NCBI GenBank assembly: GCA_048498995.1
Contig: JBEHWX010000017.1
Span: forward strand, 1-64,000
Length of the DNA stretch: 64,000 nucleotides
Direction of reading: 5' to 3'
From: JBEHWX01 sp048498995
GTDB taxonomy: Bacteria; Bacteroidota; Ignavibacteria; OLB7
Shown here: in pieces, positions 36,399 through 44,704 of the stretch
Layout: the number at the start of each line of letters is the position of its first letter
Position numbering within the stretch: the first letter of the stretch is position 1
Translations under genes and position numbers: made by a program
Notes under the pieces: model-generated
Database searches by the model: none
Seen by the model: only the letters and a program-made list of their open reading frames with translations
Told to the model about the DNA's origin: nothing

Positions 36399-37839
36399 AA
36401 TATCCTCGAATAATCGCAACGGCAATAAGGATCCTGTCACCGGGAATCGAGCAATAATTCCCGTGAAGCGTCTGGGCGACGAAATATTCGACACGACCGA
36501 GACGCGATACTCTCACCACGTCCAGCGCGTTGAACGACGTTATGGTCGTAATAGTACTACACCGGAGCAACCTGGAGGGTTACTCCGAAGAAACAGGCCG
36601 ATATGTAGAGTGAACGGGATGATCATGACACGTTTCACGCGTCGATGATTGATATTCATCGGTCATCGATCACATAGTTCGCGCGGAATGCGCGCAATTC
36701 TCCCGGGCCGATCATCCGGAGCAACCGGATGCGGCAATCACCGACGACACGACGATGTCATCAGAAAGCGCTGTCGATATGCGTGATTATGAAGACATGA
36801 AGAAGCTCGGATCTTCTCAGTGTTCGGATATATTCGCCCGACATCCGGTCGAGACAATAGGATCCACTGCCCGCAATGCGGGATTCGTCATCATGATCGA
36901 TAGATATCGATATATGTGTGGCGCAGCGACGGATGAGGCTCGTCGGCCATATTCCGATGGCAAGCGAGCATCACCGCCACATGGCGACGGATTCATGAAC
37001 GATGCGAGCGGGGCAAGCGCTCGGGAGTGTTCGTATCAATATTGAATGCGTCGCAATGAAGGCGAACGGGGAAGTATTCCGGTGGGATTCCTGTTCTACT
37101 TCGGTTGCGATAGTGATATCCGGGGCGACGGCTGACAGAGCCGCAGCGCCGAGCTCGAGATCGTACTCTCCGTGTTTGATTCGGGGCAACTCGACGCGGT
37201 GCAAGTATAACTAGTTCGCGTATTTCCAGTCAAGAGCGCCACAACTTTTTCTTCATCCAACGCTCATCTCGGCCGAGGAGAGCCCACCCGCCAATCATCA
37301 GACTCTCCAACGGATACCATCATCATCTCCACCAGTCATGGCGCAGGATGTTTCACGCTAATGTTCCATGCCGACGCACCTCCCGTCGCGTAATTAATCC
37401 CGGAATTAATTTCCAGCATCACCCTTCCCCGGGAATTACATAATTCCACTCACGCGCGGCCTGACCTCCAACCCTCCCGCGCTCCAATTCCCGACACCGA
37501 CAACTATGGCTCCGATATATCACGCGGCGTCGAACAGCAACAGACTTCGAGCATGATGGCGCTTCACATGAGGAACGATGCTGAACAGTCCCATCACTCA
37601 CGGCCCGGGTACAAGGCCGATCCGGATAGGCTCCCGCATATCACGTTGCCAGGCGCTCGGCGGTCCGCGCCCGTTCCTCGGCATCATCCACCGCCTCTCA
37701 GCATCCCCCGCTCAATGGAAGCGGCAAGAGATTTGGTACCTTTTTACCCTCCCGTGCGTCCGATCCGTCCCCCCATAGTCACGCGATCGGCGATCATCAT
37801 TTGCTGGGCAGGCTCCAGACATGAACAAGGAGAGAACCG
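36399..37839. other. Gene-poor 1.4 kb stretch between divergent genes
   Basis: No convincing coding region on either strand: the small frames present lack ribosome sites, signal peptides and family features. Composition is AT-richer than the neighbouring genes. Visible structures are a hairpin CATCCGG-AGCAA-CCGGATG (36713-36731) and two short palindromes at 37392-37447. It probably holds the promoters of the minus-strand FG-GAP gene and the plus-strand dehydrogenase. An unannotated small RNA cannot be excluded. Confidence 0.5.
37392..37447. promoter_or_regulatory. Two AT-rich inverted repeats, candidate operator pair
   Basis: AATTAAT (37392-37398) mirrors ATTAATT (37405-37411) around CCCGGA. 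GGAATTA (37432-37438) mirrors TAATTCC (37441-37447) around CA. The two lie about 38 bp apart, centre to centre, roughly 400 bp before the dehydrogenase start. Binding by a dimeric regulator is a guess from symmetry. Confidence 0.3.
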
Positions 37840-39426
37840 ATGCTTGACGCCCGACTTCCTGCACTCATCCGCTTCCGGCCGCGATCGATCCGCCGGTCCG
37901 CGTCGATATCCGCGCTGATGCTGCTGCTCACGGCCTGCGGCCTGGCGCAGGTGCCCGATTCGGTGAAGATGACGCCGCACCGGGATCTCGGCCTCCAGCC
38001 GCGGACCGTCCGCGTCCCGGACAAGTTCACCGGCAAGTTCGACGCAACGCACGTGGTCTGGCTTCCCGAGGGATACACGGCGCAGCTCTACTGGATCGGT
38101 GGTCTCGCCGCCCCGAGGTTCATCACCTGGGGACCGGACAGCGTTCTCTACGTCGCAAGCTCCCAGAACGGACGAGTCTTCGCCCTGCCTGACAAGGACC
38201 ACGACGGCGTGGCCGATACCGCGATCCTCGCCGCGGAGAATGCCTTCGGTCACGATGTGAAGTTCTTCAACGGCGCCATGTATGTCGCCACGCAGCGGCA
38301 GGTGCTCAAGTTCCAGGATCTGAACGGCGATGGTTACTACGAGACCCGCACGGTCTTCATCGACAACATCGCCGGCACCTCGACCAATCCGAACGGCGGC
38401 CACGTTACCCGCACCATCGTCTTCGATTCGACCAACGGAAAGCTCTACCTCTCGGTCGGCTCCTCCTGCAATGTCTGCCGTGAGACCGGACGGGGCATTA
38501 TCGAGCAATACGATATCGACGGCACCAACCGCCGCGTGTATGCCACCGGCGTCCGGAACGCCGTCGGCATGACGCTCCATCCGCGCACCGGCCGCCTCTG
38601 GGCGGACAACAACGGAAGCGATCTGCAGGGGAACGACATCCCGCCGGAGTGGGTCGATCTGGTCCGTGAGAACGGCTTCTACGGCTGGCCGATCGCCTAC
38701 GCCGACGGCGATTACTTCGACTACCGCATTCAGGATTACGGCGCGCTGCTGCCGCTCACCGCCGCCGACAGCGCGATGGTCCGCTCGATGGTGCAGCCGG
38801 CCGTGCTCTTCCAGGCGCACACCGCGCCGATGGCGATCGAGTTCACCAATGCCTCCTTCCCGGATCAGTTCCGCCGCGGCGCGTTCGTGGCCCGGCACGG
38901 CTCCTGGAATCGCGATCCCGCCGCCGGCGCCGACGTGGTCTACATCGACTTCGACAACGACGCGGATACCATCGCCAACTACGTCGGCGAGTTTCTCACC
39001 GGATTCACGCTCGATTCGGTCCATACGACCAATCGTTGGGCACGTCCGGTGGGACTGGAGACCGACAATCGCGGGCGGCTCTACGTCACCAGCGACGAGG
39101 GGAATCAGGTGTTCGTCGTGATGCCGGCCGGACAGTCCAGCGTGCGCCGCGAGCTTTCCGACGCCTCGACCGAGCTTCGCGGCGCGTCGCCGAATCCGTT
39201 CCGGGGATCGACCTCGATCGAGTTCGGCCTGGCCGAGCGCGCGCAGGTACGGCTGTCGATCGTCGACGCGATGGGGAGGAGGGTGCGAACGCTGGTGGAT
39301 CGGGTGATGGAACCGGGATCGCACACGGCCGTGCTCGATGCCGAGGGTCTGGCCGAGGGGGTCTATTTCTGCCGTCTCGATACCCCCGCCGGGAGCAAGG
39401 TTCGCTCGATGGTGCTGATGAAATGA
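37840..39426 (+). CDS. PQQ-type glucose/sorbosone dehydrogenase-like protein with T9SS sorting domain
   Basis: A protein of 528 residues. ATG 37840 is preceded by AAGGAGA at ideal spacing. The N-terminus is long and basic (RFRPRSIRRS), then a core ALMLLLTAC that could be read as a lipobox (Cys33) or as a normal signal cleaved after GLAQ. The catalytic region resembles soluble quinoprotein sugar dehydrogenases: VVWLPEGYTAQLYW, PRFITWGPDSVLYVAS, NGGHVTRTIVFD with a candidate active His, YATGVRNAVGM, LWADNNGSD, RHGSWNRDP and VGLETDNRGRLYVT. From about residue 445 a T9SS sorting domain follows (GASPNPFRG, LAEGVYFCRL, RSMVLMK). It probably oxidises sugars outside the cell using PQQ; no PQQ synthesis gene is in the window. 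Confidence 0.85.
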   Translation: MLDARLPALIRFRPRSIRRSASISALMLLLTACGLAQVPDSVKMTPHRDLGLQPRTVRVPDKFTGKFDATHVVWLPEGYTAQLYWIGGLAAPRFITWGPDSVLYVASSQNGRVFALPDKDHDGVADTAILAAENAFGHDVKFFNGAMYVATQRQVLKFQDLNGDGYYETRTVFIDNIAGTSTNPNGGHVTRTIVFDSTNGKLYLSVGSSCNVCRETGRGIIEQYDIDGTNRRVYATGVRNAVGMTLHPRTGRLWADNNGSDLQGNDIPPEWVDLVRENGFYGWPIAYADGDYFDYRIQDYGALLPLTAADSAMVRSMVQPAVLFQAHTAPMAIEFTNASFPDQFRRGAFVARHGSWNRDPAAGADVVYIDFDNDADTIANYVGEFLTGFTLDSVHTTNRWARPVGLETDNRGRLYVTSDEGNQVFVVMPAGQSSVRRELSDASTELRGASPNPFRGSTSIEFGLAERAQVRLSIVDAMGRRVRTLVDRVMEPGSHTAVLDAEGLAEGVYFCRLDTPAGSKVRSMVLMK

Positions 39427-39633
39427 GCACGCCCCCCGCTACGTCACTGGTGTGTCCGGAGTCGCGAGGGATGACGGCCCTATCGGGATGTCCCTGATCG
39501 GGTCGTCGGAGGCCGGGAACCCGATCGGGAATGCCGTCTCTAATGTCGTCGGTCGCCCGGCGACTCCAAATCAACGCGAAATCACGATAGTACGCACCCC
39601 GCCGACTTCGGTCGGCCCAATTGCTCAGAGGGT

Positions 39634-40356
39634 ATGAAGATGACCAAGACGACGTTCATGGCGCTCGGCGCCACGATTCTCCTCACGGCCGGCATCACGG
39701 TCGCCGTGGCACAGAAGCCGGATCGGACTCCGAATCCAGAGCGCCAGGCAGCCCGGCACGAGCTGATGGAGAAGCTGCATTCCTTCGCCAAGGCGGAAGT
39801 TCTTCCGGAGCTCGGACGCTGGAAGGCGCAGCTCGACAACGCGATGAGCCCGGCCGATCTGGCCAAGCTGAATTCGCTTCGCTCCCGTTCGGCCGAGCTG
39901 CGGCGCAAGATGATGGAGAATGGCCTCGGCATGGCCAAGGCGTGGAAGAGCGAGGATTACGACGCGCTCAAGAAGAACCGCGACGCGATGAAGGATCTGG
40001 CCACCGAGCGCAAGGCGATCATGACCGAGCTGAAGCCGCTGGCGCTGGCCTACGCGCCGACGCTCAAGACGATCGGCGATCAGGCAAAGCCGAAGGTCGA
40101 CGCCTGGAAGGAGAAGGCCAAGGGGATCGTGGAGGAGTGGTCCAAGACGCACAACATGGAAGGGAAGGGGATGGGCATGCGTGGATTCCACGGGCTCGGC
40201 CACTTCGGGATGATGTTCGGCGGCATGGACAAGGGTGACAAGATGAAGGCGGTGGTCGCTCACTTCATGCTCTGGGACGGCACCGATCTCGCCGACGACG
40301 CGCAGAAGATGATGGACGCTCCGGGATTCCCGGAGGGCGGCATGGATCTGAAGTAA
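39634..40356 (+). CDS. Exported helical protein, Spy/CpxP-like
   Basis: A protein of 240 residues (ATG 39634; ATG 39640 also in frame) with a signal peptide (MTKTTFMALGATILLTAG, cleavage near VAVAQ). The mature chain is almost entirely charged helix (ERQAARHELMEKLHSFAKAE, SLRSRSAELRRKMMENGLG, KNRDAMKDLATERKAIM) with a Met/Gly/His-rich stretch (GKGMGMRGFHGLGHFGMMFG) that might bind metal. This resembles periplasmic Spy/CpxP chaperones or metal sensors in layout, without the LTxxQ motif. It lies 207 bp after the dehydrogenase gene and is followed by a strong hairpin. Function unknown. Confidence 0.65.
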   Translation: MKMTKTTFMALGATILLTAGITVAVAQKPDRTPNPERQAARHELMEKLHSFAKAEVLPELGRWKAQLDNAMSPADLAKLNSLRSRSAELRRKMMENGLGMAKAWKSEDYDALKKNRDAMKDLATERKAIMTELKPLALAYAPTLKTIGDQAKPKVDAWKEKAKGIVEEWSKTHNMEGKGMGMRGFHGLGHFGMMFGGMDKGDKMKAVVAHFMLWDGTDLADDAQKMMDAPGFPEGGMDLK

Positions 40357-40386
40357 TCGTCGGGAGCTCCCGAATCATGGATCGCG

Positions 40387-40430
40387 CGGCGCCGGCTGGG
40401 ATATCGCTCCCGGCCGGCGCCGTCGTTTCC
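40387..40430 (+). terminator. GC-rich hairpin terminator
   Basis: CGGCGCCGGC (40387-40396) pairs perfectly with GCCGGCGCCG (40413-40422), followed by TCGTTTCC. It lies 30 bp past the stop of the helical exported protein. The T-tract is weak. Confidence 0.5.
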
Positions 40431-40581
40431 GGGATCGCGCAACGATTGATGCCGTACAGCGAGCGGGAGCCGCGGAGCATGCATGACTCCACGACGCATG
40501 CGTTTCCTCTCACGAGGATGTCGTGTCCGCGATCTCGTCCGAGCACCCCCGAGGGGGCGGGGCGGCGCCCGGAGCGGGGGA

Positions 40582-41568
40582 TCAGCGCATCAATCCGAGC
40601 AGCTTCATCTCGTAGGCAAGCGTCTCCTGCAACCCCTCCTCGAGCGAGCGCATCCGCAGGCCGAGCTCACGCTGTGCCTTCTCGCTGGTACCGAGATAGG
40701 TGACACCGGCCAGCACCCGCAGACTCTCGGCCGTGTAAGCGTCCGGGAGCGGGGCCACGGAGCCGACCACGTTCATCACCCCCGACATCGCCTTCATCAC
40801 GCCCGGGCTGGGATGCAGCTTCGGCGCGGGGATCCCGGTGATCCGCTCGGCTATCGCCATCGCCTCGACGATGGTGTGCGGCGGCCCGGCGATGATATAG
40901 CTCTCCCCGACGCGCCCCGACTCCATCGCCAACAGATGGCCGCGCGCCGTGTCCCCCACATGCCCCCAGCAGAAGGCCGTATCGCGCGGGATCATCGGCA
41001 GGCGCCCGCGGAGATACGTCCGCCAGGTCTCGCGGAGCGTGCTCGTATCCCCCGGCCCGTAGACAAGGCCGGGCTGCACGATCACCAGCGGCAACCCCTC
41101 CTTCATCATCGGGAGCGCCACTTCGTAGTGCGCCTTCCACTTCGTCCGGTCGTACTCGCTCAGCCACGGCCCGGCATGGTACCAGCTCTCGTCTGCCATG
41201 CGGCCGTGCGTGTCGGAGAAGACGGCGAGAGTACTGGTGTAGACTCCCTTCGGCACGCCGAGCTCCCGCATCAGCCGGAGCACGTTGCGCGTCCCCTCCA
41301 CGTTGATCCGCTCGGCCATCTCGCTGTTGCGCGTCCCCACCTTGTACCACGCGGCCACGTGGAAGACGCCGTCGGCGCCGGTCATCGGCGCGCGCATGCT
41401 CTCCGGCTCGGTGATGTCGCCGGTATGCAGCTCGATGCCGAGCGCGGCCAGCTCGGTGGCGCGGGCCGGATCGCGCACGAGCGCGACCACCTGATGCCCG
41501 GCATTGTGCAGCTGCCGGACCAGCTGTCCGCCGATGAAGCCGGTCGCGCCGGTGACGAAGTATCGCAT
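40582..41568 (-). CDS. NAD(P)-dependent epimerase/dehydratase (extended SDR)
   Basis: A protein of 328 residues from ATG 41568 with an upstream GAGGGG. It has the Rossmann signature MRYFVTGATGFIGGQLV at the N-terminus, an adenine-pocket acid region (LHTGDI) and the substrate-loop motif VFHVAAWYKVG. A variant of the catalytic YxxxK is seen as YDRTKWKAHYEV (Tyr-X3-Lys), followed by the PGLVYGPGD loop. It resembles dihydroflavonol-4-reductase/3-beta-HSD-like bacterial SDRs; the substrate is not predictable. It lies 63 bp downstream of the GNAT gene on the same strand, probably one transcript. Length is normal for the family. Confidence 0.85.
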   Translation of the reverse strand: MRYFVTGATGFIGGQLVRQLHNAGHQVVALVRDPARATELAALGIELHTGDITEPESMRAPMTGADGVFHVAAWYKVGTRNSEMAERINVEGTRNVLRLMRELGVPKGVYTSTLAVFSDTHGRMADESWYHAGPWLSEYDRTKWKAHYEVALPMMKEGLPLVIVQPGLVYGPGDTSTLRETWRTYLRGRLPMIPRDTAFCWGHVGDTARGHLLAMESGRVGESYIIAGPPHTIVEAMAIAERITGIPAPKLHPSPGVMKAMSGVMNVVGSVAPLPDAYTAESLRVLAGVTYLGTSEKAQRELGLRMRSLEEGLQETLAYEMKLLGLMR

Positions 41569-41631
41569 CGCAGTCCCCTCGTATGATGATGATGCATGCC
41601 GCCGGAGCCATGCGCCGAGGCGCTCTCCGGC

Positions 41632-42549
41632 CTATCCCAGCTCGAAGGTCGTGACCCCGTAGGTCCTGTCGAGCGGAAGCTCGGGGAAGGGGCCGGTATA
41701 CATTCTCGCCGTCTCGAATACCATGCGCATGCCGTAGCGCCCCGCGAGCCGGACCGCCGAAGGGTTCACCTCCGGGACGTCCAGATAAAGAGGGCCGCCG
41801 CCGGCTGCGGCCGAAAGCCCGAGAAAGATTCTCTCGGCCAGATCCTCCCTGTCGGCGAAGAGTGGGCCGATCTTCCATCCCTTTCTGCAGGGACGAGCCA
41901 CGCCGTAGCCGGCGAGCGCTCCCCGCTCGACGAGGCCGAGCGCCGAGGCGCCGGGCTGCGCGATCCAGCGGGAGAGGAACGACCCGCGCGGCGCCGGAAA
42001 GAACTGGCTGTCGTATGCCTCGACGTGATCGAAGGGGAGCGACGCCAGATCGACCAGTCCATCGGGACGATCCCCCCCGCCGCTTCCCTCGTAGCGGACG
42101 TTCCGGTAGGCGAGGCGGAATCCCGAGCGACGATACTTCTCCTGCTGTTCCACCACGCCGTCGAGTCCCACGTTCCGATCCTCCATGTACGCCATTCCCC
42201 GCCGCCAGAGCCGGAGCCCGTAACCGCGCCCACGAAACTCCGGACGGACGATGTAGAGTCCGAGGAATCCGAACGTATCCCCATAGGCGACGGTGGAGAT
42301 GCAGCCGACCGGCTCCCCCTCGAGCTCGCCGATGAAGAAGCCGTGGGGATCGGCGTGATAGAAGATCTCGGCATCGTTGCGACCGGGGTTCCATCCCTCC
42401 CTGGCGGCCCACTCGATGGCCAGCTCGAGATCGGCCGGCGTCATCGTCCGGACCACGTATGCCTTCGCGCCATCGTTCGCCTTCGCGCTGTCGTTCGGTT
42501 CCATGAGATTCGTGCGTGCGTTGGTTCGAGTCGGAGTGCCGATGTTCAT
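41632..42549 (-). CDS. GNAT family N-acetyltransferase, two-domain
   Basis: A protein of 305 residues. ATG 42549 has GGAG at good spacing; ATG 42504 is an alternative. The first half is a GNAT fold (VRTMTPADLELAIEWAAREG, GFFIGELEGEPVGCISTVAY, FGFLGLYIVRPEFRGRGYG with the acetyl-CoA loop R-GRGYG). The second half is a second acetyltransferase-like module of the type often fused to it (ERGALAGYGVARPCRKGWKI, GPLYLDVPEVNPSAVRLA, RMYTG). Substrate unknown. Probably co-transcribed with the downstream SDR gene and divergent from the DUF1800 gene. Confidence 0.8.
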   Translation of the reverse strand: MNIGTPTRTNARTNLMEPNDSAKANDGAKAYVVRTMTPADLELAIEWAAREGWNPGRNDAEIFYHADPHGFFIGELEGEPVGCISTVAYGDTFGFLGLYIVRPEFRGRGYGLRLWRRGMAYMEDRNVGLDGVVEQQEKYRRSGFRLAYRNVRYEGSGGGDRPDGLVDLASLPFDHVEAYDSQFFPAPRGSFLSRWIAQPGASALGLVERGALAGYGVARPCRKGWKIGPLFADREDLAERIFLGLSAAAGGGPLYLDVPEVNPSAVRLAGRYGMRMVFETARMYTGPFPELPLDRTYGVTTFELG

Positions 42550-42737
42550 GACGGCGCTCCATGGGGTGCAGAGACCGGGCCAAGTTACGTCGCGCGGATT
42601 ATCTCACGATCAACGTCCGGAGATCCGCCGCTCCAGGCCGGCGCCCAGGATCGGAGCAGGCCACGAGCGCGGGAACCGTTTCCCGGAACGGGTCTCTATC
42701 GGCAATGCGTGGCGCCCGACTCCACGGGCACTTCCGC

Positions 42738-42763
42738 GAGAGTACGACCCCAAGGGTACTCTC
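42738..42763. promoter_or_regulatory. Inverted repeat in a divergent intergenic region
   Basis: GAGAGTAC (42738-42745) and GTACTCTC (42756-42763) form a perfect 8 bp inverted repeat with a 10 bp spacer, in the 351 bp gap between the divergent GNAT and DUF1800 genes (42550-42900). It could be an operator or an RNA hairpin in the DUF1800 leader. Nothing else is recognisable in the gap. Confidence 0.35.
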
Positions 42764-42900
42764 ATGCGAGCTCTCCCCGGATGTAACCGGTGATGCTCCC
42801 ATGTGTTCAACGAACACCGGCGCCCTGGAGTGCGACACGCCAGAAATCGGCACCCCGTCCCATCTCGCATGCTCTGGCCGGACGGCCGGGAGAACGTACC

Positions 42901-44556
42901 ATGCATCGAAGAGACCTTCTGACCATCGCTCGCCCGGGAAATCGGACTCCCGGCCGACGGAGCGCTCCGGATGGAGCCGCCCCCCGACTGGCCGACGGAA
43001 TCAGGCAGACGCCGCCGTCCTTCCTCAAGCGGACGAGCGCCGGCCTGGAGCCGTTCGTTCCCTCCTCGCAGGATCCCTGGGATTACGCCAGGGCCGCCCA
43101 TCTGCTCCGCAGGACCATGGTCGGCCCGAGCGAGACCGAGATCCAGACCGCGGTGAGCGAGGGACTGGAGAAGACGGTCGATCGGCTGATGAACTCCTTT
43201 GCCCCGACGCTCGACGAGATCCAGGAGTGGGCGGGACAGGATCCGCAGACCCGCCCAGCCACGTCGGACGATGCCGCGGCGTTTCAGACGCAGATCGCCA
43301 AGAAGAAGGACGAGCTCGGCAGATGGTCGCTCCGCGTGATCGCCACCTCCCCGGTCTCCATCCAGGAGCGGATGACGCTCCTGTGGCACAACCACTTCAC
43401 CAGCGAGCTTCAGGTGGTGCGGATCGCCGAGTTCATGTATGGCCAGGACCAGCTCCTCCGCTCGCGCGCGCTCGGCAACGTGAAGCAGCTTGCCAAGGAT
43501 GTCACCAAGGACATGGCGATGCTGATCTATCTGGACGGCATCAAGAACTTCAAGTCCGGCCAGAAGGACAACATCAACGAGAATTACGGCCGGGAGCTCC
43601 AGGAGCTCTTCACGATGGGAGTCGTCGACTGGAACGGCGCGGCCAACTACACGCAGAGCGACGTGCACGAGGCGGCCCGCGCGCTCAGCGGCTATACCGG
43701 CACCACCAGCGCGAAGGGGACCAACTACGCGGGGCTCGCCAGCCAGTTCGTTCCCTCGCGGTGGGACTCCGGCACCAAGACCTTTCTCGGCAGGACCGGC
43801 GCTTGGAAGGCCGACGACGTGATCGACATCATCTTCAGCGAGCGCGCCGATCAGACGGCGAAGTTCATCTGCGAGAAGATCTATCGCGCCTTCGTCTTCG
43901 ACATTCCCGACCGGACGATCGTGGCCGAGATGGCCACGACGCTCCGGAGCAACGACTGGGAGATCAAGCCGGTGATGCTTCAGCTCCTGAAGAGCGCGCA
44001 CTTCTTCGACCCGACCAACATCGGCGCGATGGAGAAGAGCCCGATCGATTTCCTGATCGGCATGATCCGCCAGCTCGGCCTGGCCGGCGTTCCGGACTTC
44101 ACGCTGCAGACCGGCGCGCGCTTCGGCCGCGATCTGACCGGACGCCTGACCACGCTCGGGCAGACGGTGCTCGATCCGCCGAACGTGAAGGGATGGCCCG
44201 GCGGGCGCACCTGGATCAGCACCGCCACCGTTCCGACGCGGGTGAAGTTCGGGCTCGACGTGATGGATCAGAAGATCAAGGGAGCCGGCTCGACGCTCTT
44301 CTACACGTTCGACGCGATCGCCTTCGCGCGGCGCTTCCCCTCGCCGAACAGAATACAGGATCTGAGCGCGGACATGGCGCGGCACCTGCTGCCGACGCCC
44401 CCATCGACGGCCGAGGCGAAGATGCTTCTGGACACGATCATGGACGGCGGCGCCAGTTACGACTGGAATCTCGACGATCCGAGCTACAAGGCCGACGCGC
44501 GCATCAGGAAATATCTGAAGGCGCTCTTCCAGCTCGCCAAGTTTCAGATGTACTGA
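42901..44556 (+). CDS. DUF1800 family protein
   Basis: A protein of 551 residues. ATG 42901 follows GGGAG and gives an N-terminal MHRRDLLTI that looks like a Tat-type start, although the hydrophobic core is weak; the frame is open further upstream. Family features: DYARAAHLLRRTMVGPSETE, RMTLLWHNHFTSELQ, NVKQLAKDVTKDMAMLIYLD, NENYGRELQELFTMGV, EAARALSGYTG, PPNVKGWPGGRTWIST. These match the DUF1800 core (LLRRxxFG-type, WHNHF, NENYARELLELFTLG, GWxGGxxWL). Molecular function is not established. It precedes a DUF1501 gene by 148 bp, the usual partner. The C-terminal end of a paralogue opens the window. Confidence 0.9.
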   Translation: MHRRDLLTIARPGNRTPGRRSAPDGAAPRLADGIRQTPPSFLKRTSAGLEPFVPSSQDPWDYARAAHLLRRTMVGPSETEIQTAVSEGLEKTVDRLMNSFAPTLDEIQEWAGQDPQTRPATSDDAAAFQTQIAKKKDELGRWSLRVIATSPVSIQERMTLLWHNHFTSELQVVRIAEFMYGQDQLLRSRALGNVKQLAKDVTKDMAMLIYLDGIKNFKSGQKDNINENYGRELQELFTMGVVDWNGAANYTQSDVHEAARALSGYTGTTSAKGTNYAGLASQFVPSRWDSGTKTFLGRTGAWKADDVIDIIFSERADQTAKFICEKIYRAFVFDIPDRTIVAEMATTLRSNDWEIKPVMLQLLKSAHFFDPTNIGAMEKSPIDFLIGMIRQLGLAGVPDFTLQTGARFGRDLTGRLTTLGQTVLDPPNVKGWPGGRTWISTATVPTRVKFGLDVMDQKIKGAGSTLFYTFDAIAFARRFPSPNRIQDLSADMARHLLPTPPSTAEAKMLLDTIMDGGASYDWNLDDPSYKADARIRKYLKALFQLAKFQMY

Positions 44557-44704
44557 CGTACAGTCGAGTCGAGCCGACCCCACGGCCATGCGCCCCACGC
44601 GCATCGGGCCGATCCGGAAGCGCGCCGGTCATACGCGCGCCGGGTGGTTATCCGAAGCATGCAGCTCCCAGGATCGTGAAGCGATCCGCATCGGAGATAG
44701 ATCA

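Noticed and set aside
36755..37045. Small frame of 96 codons in the gene-poor stretch
   Set aside because: No ribosome site, no recognisable fold, and atypical residue use; treated as chance.
42525..42550. tRNA-like GGTTCGAGTC sequence
   Set aside because: No acceptor or anticodon stems can be formed around it, and it lies inside the start of the GNAT gene.
40667..42583. Minus-strand frame of 638 codons across the SDR and GNAT genes
   Set aside because: An out-of-frame shadow of both genes, rich in Arg and Gly. The true frames carry the Rossmann and GNAT motifs.
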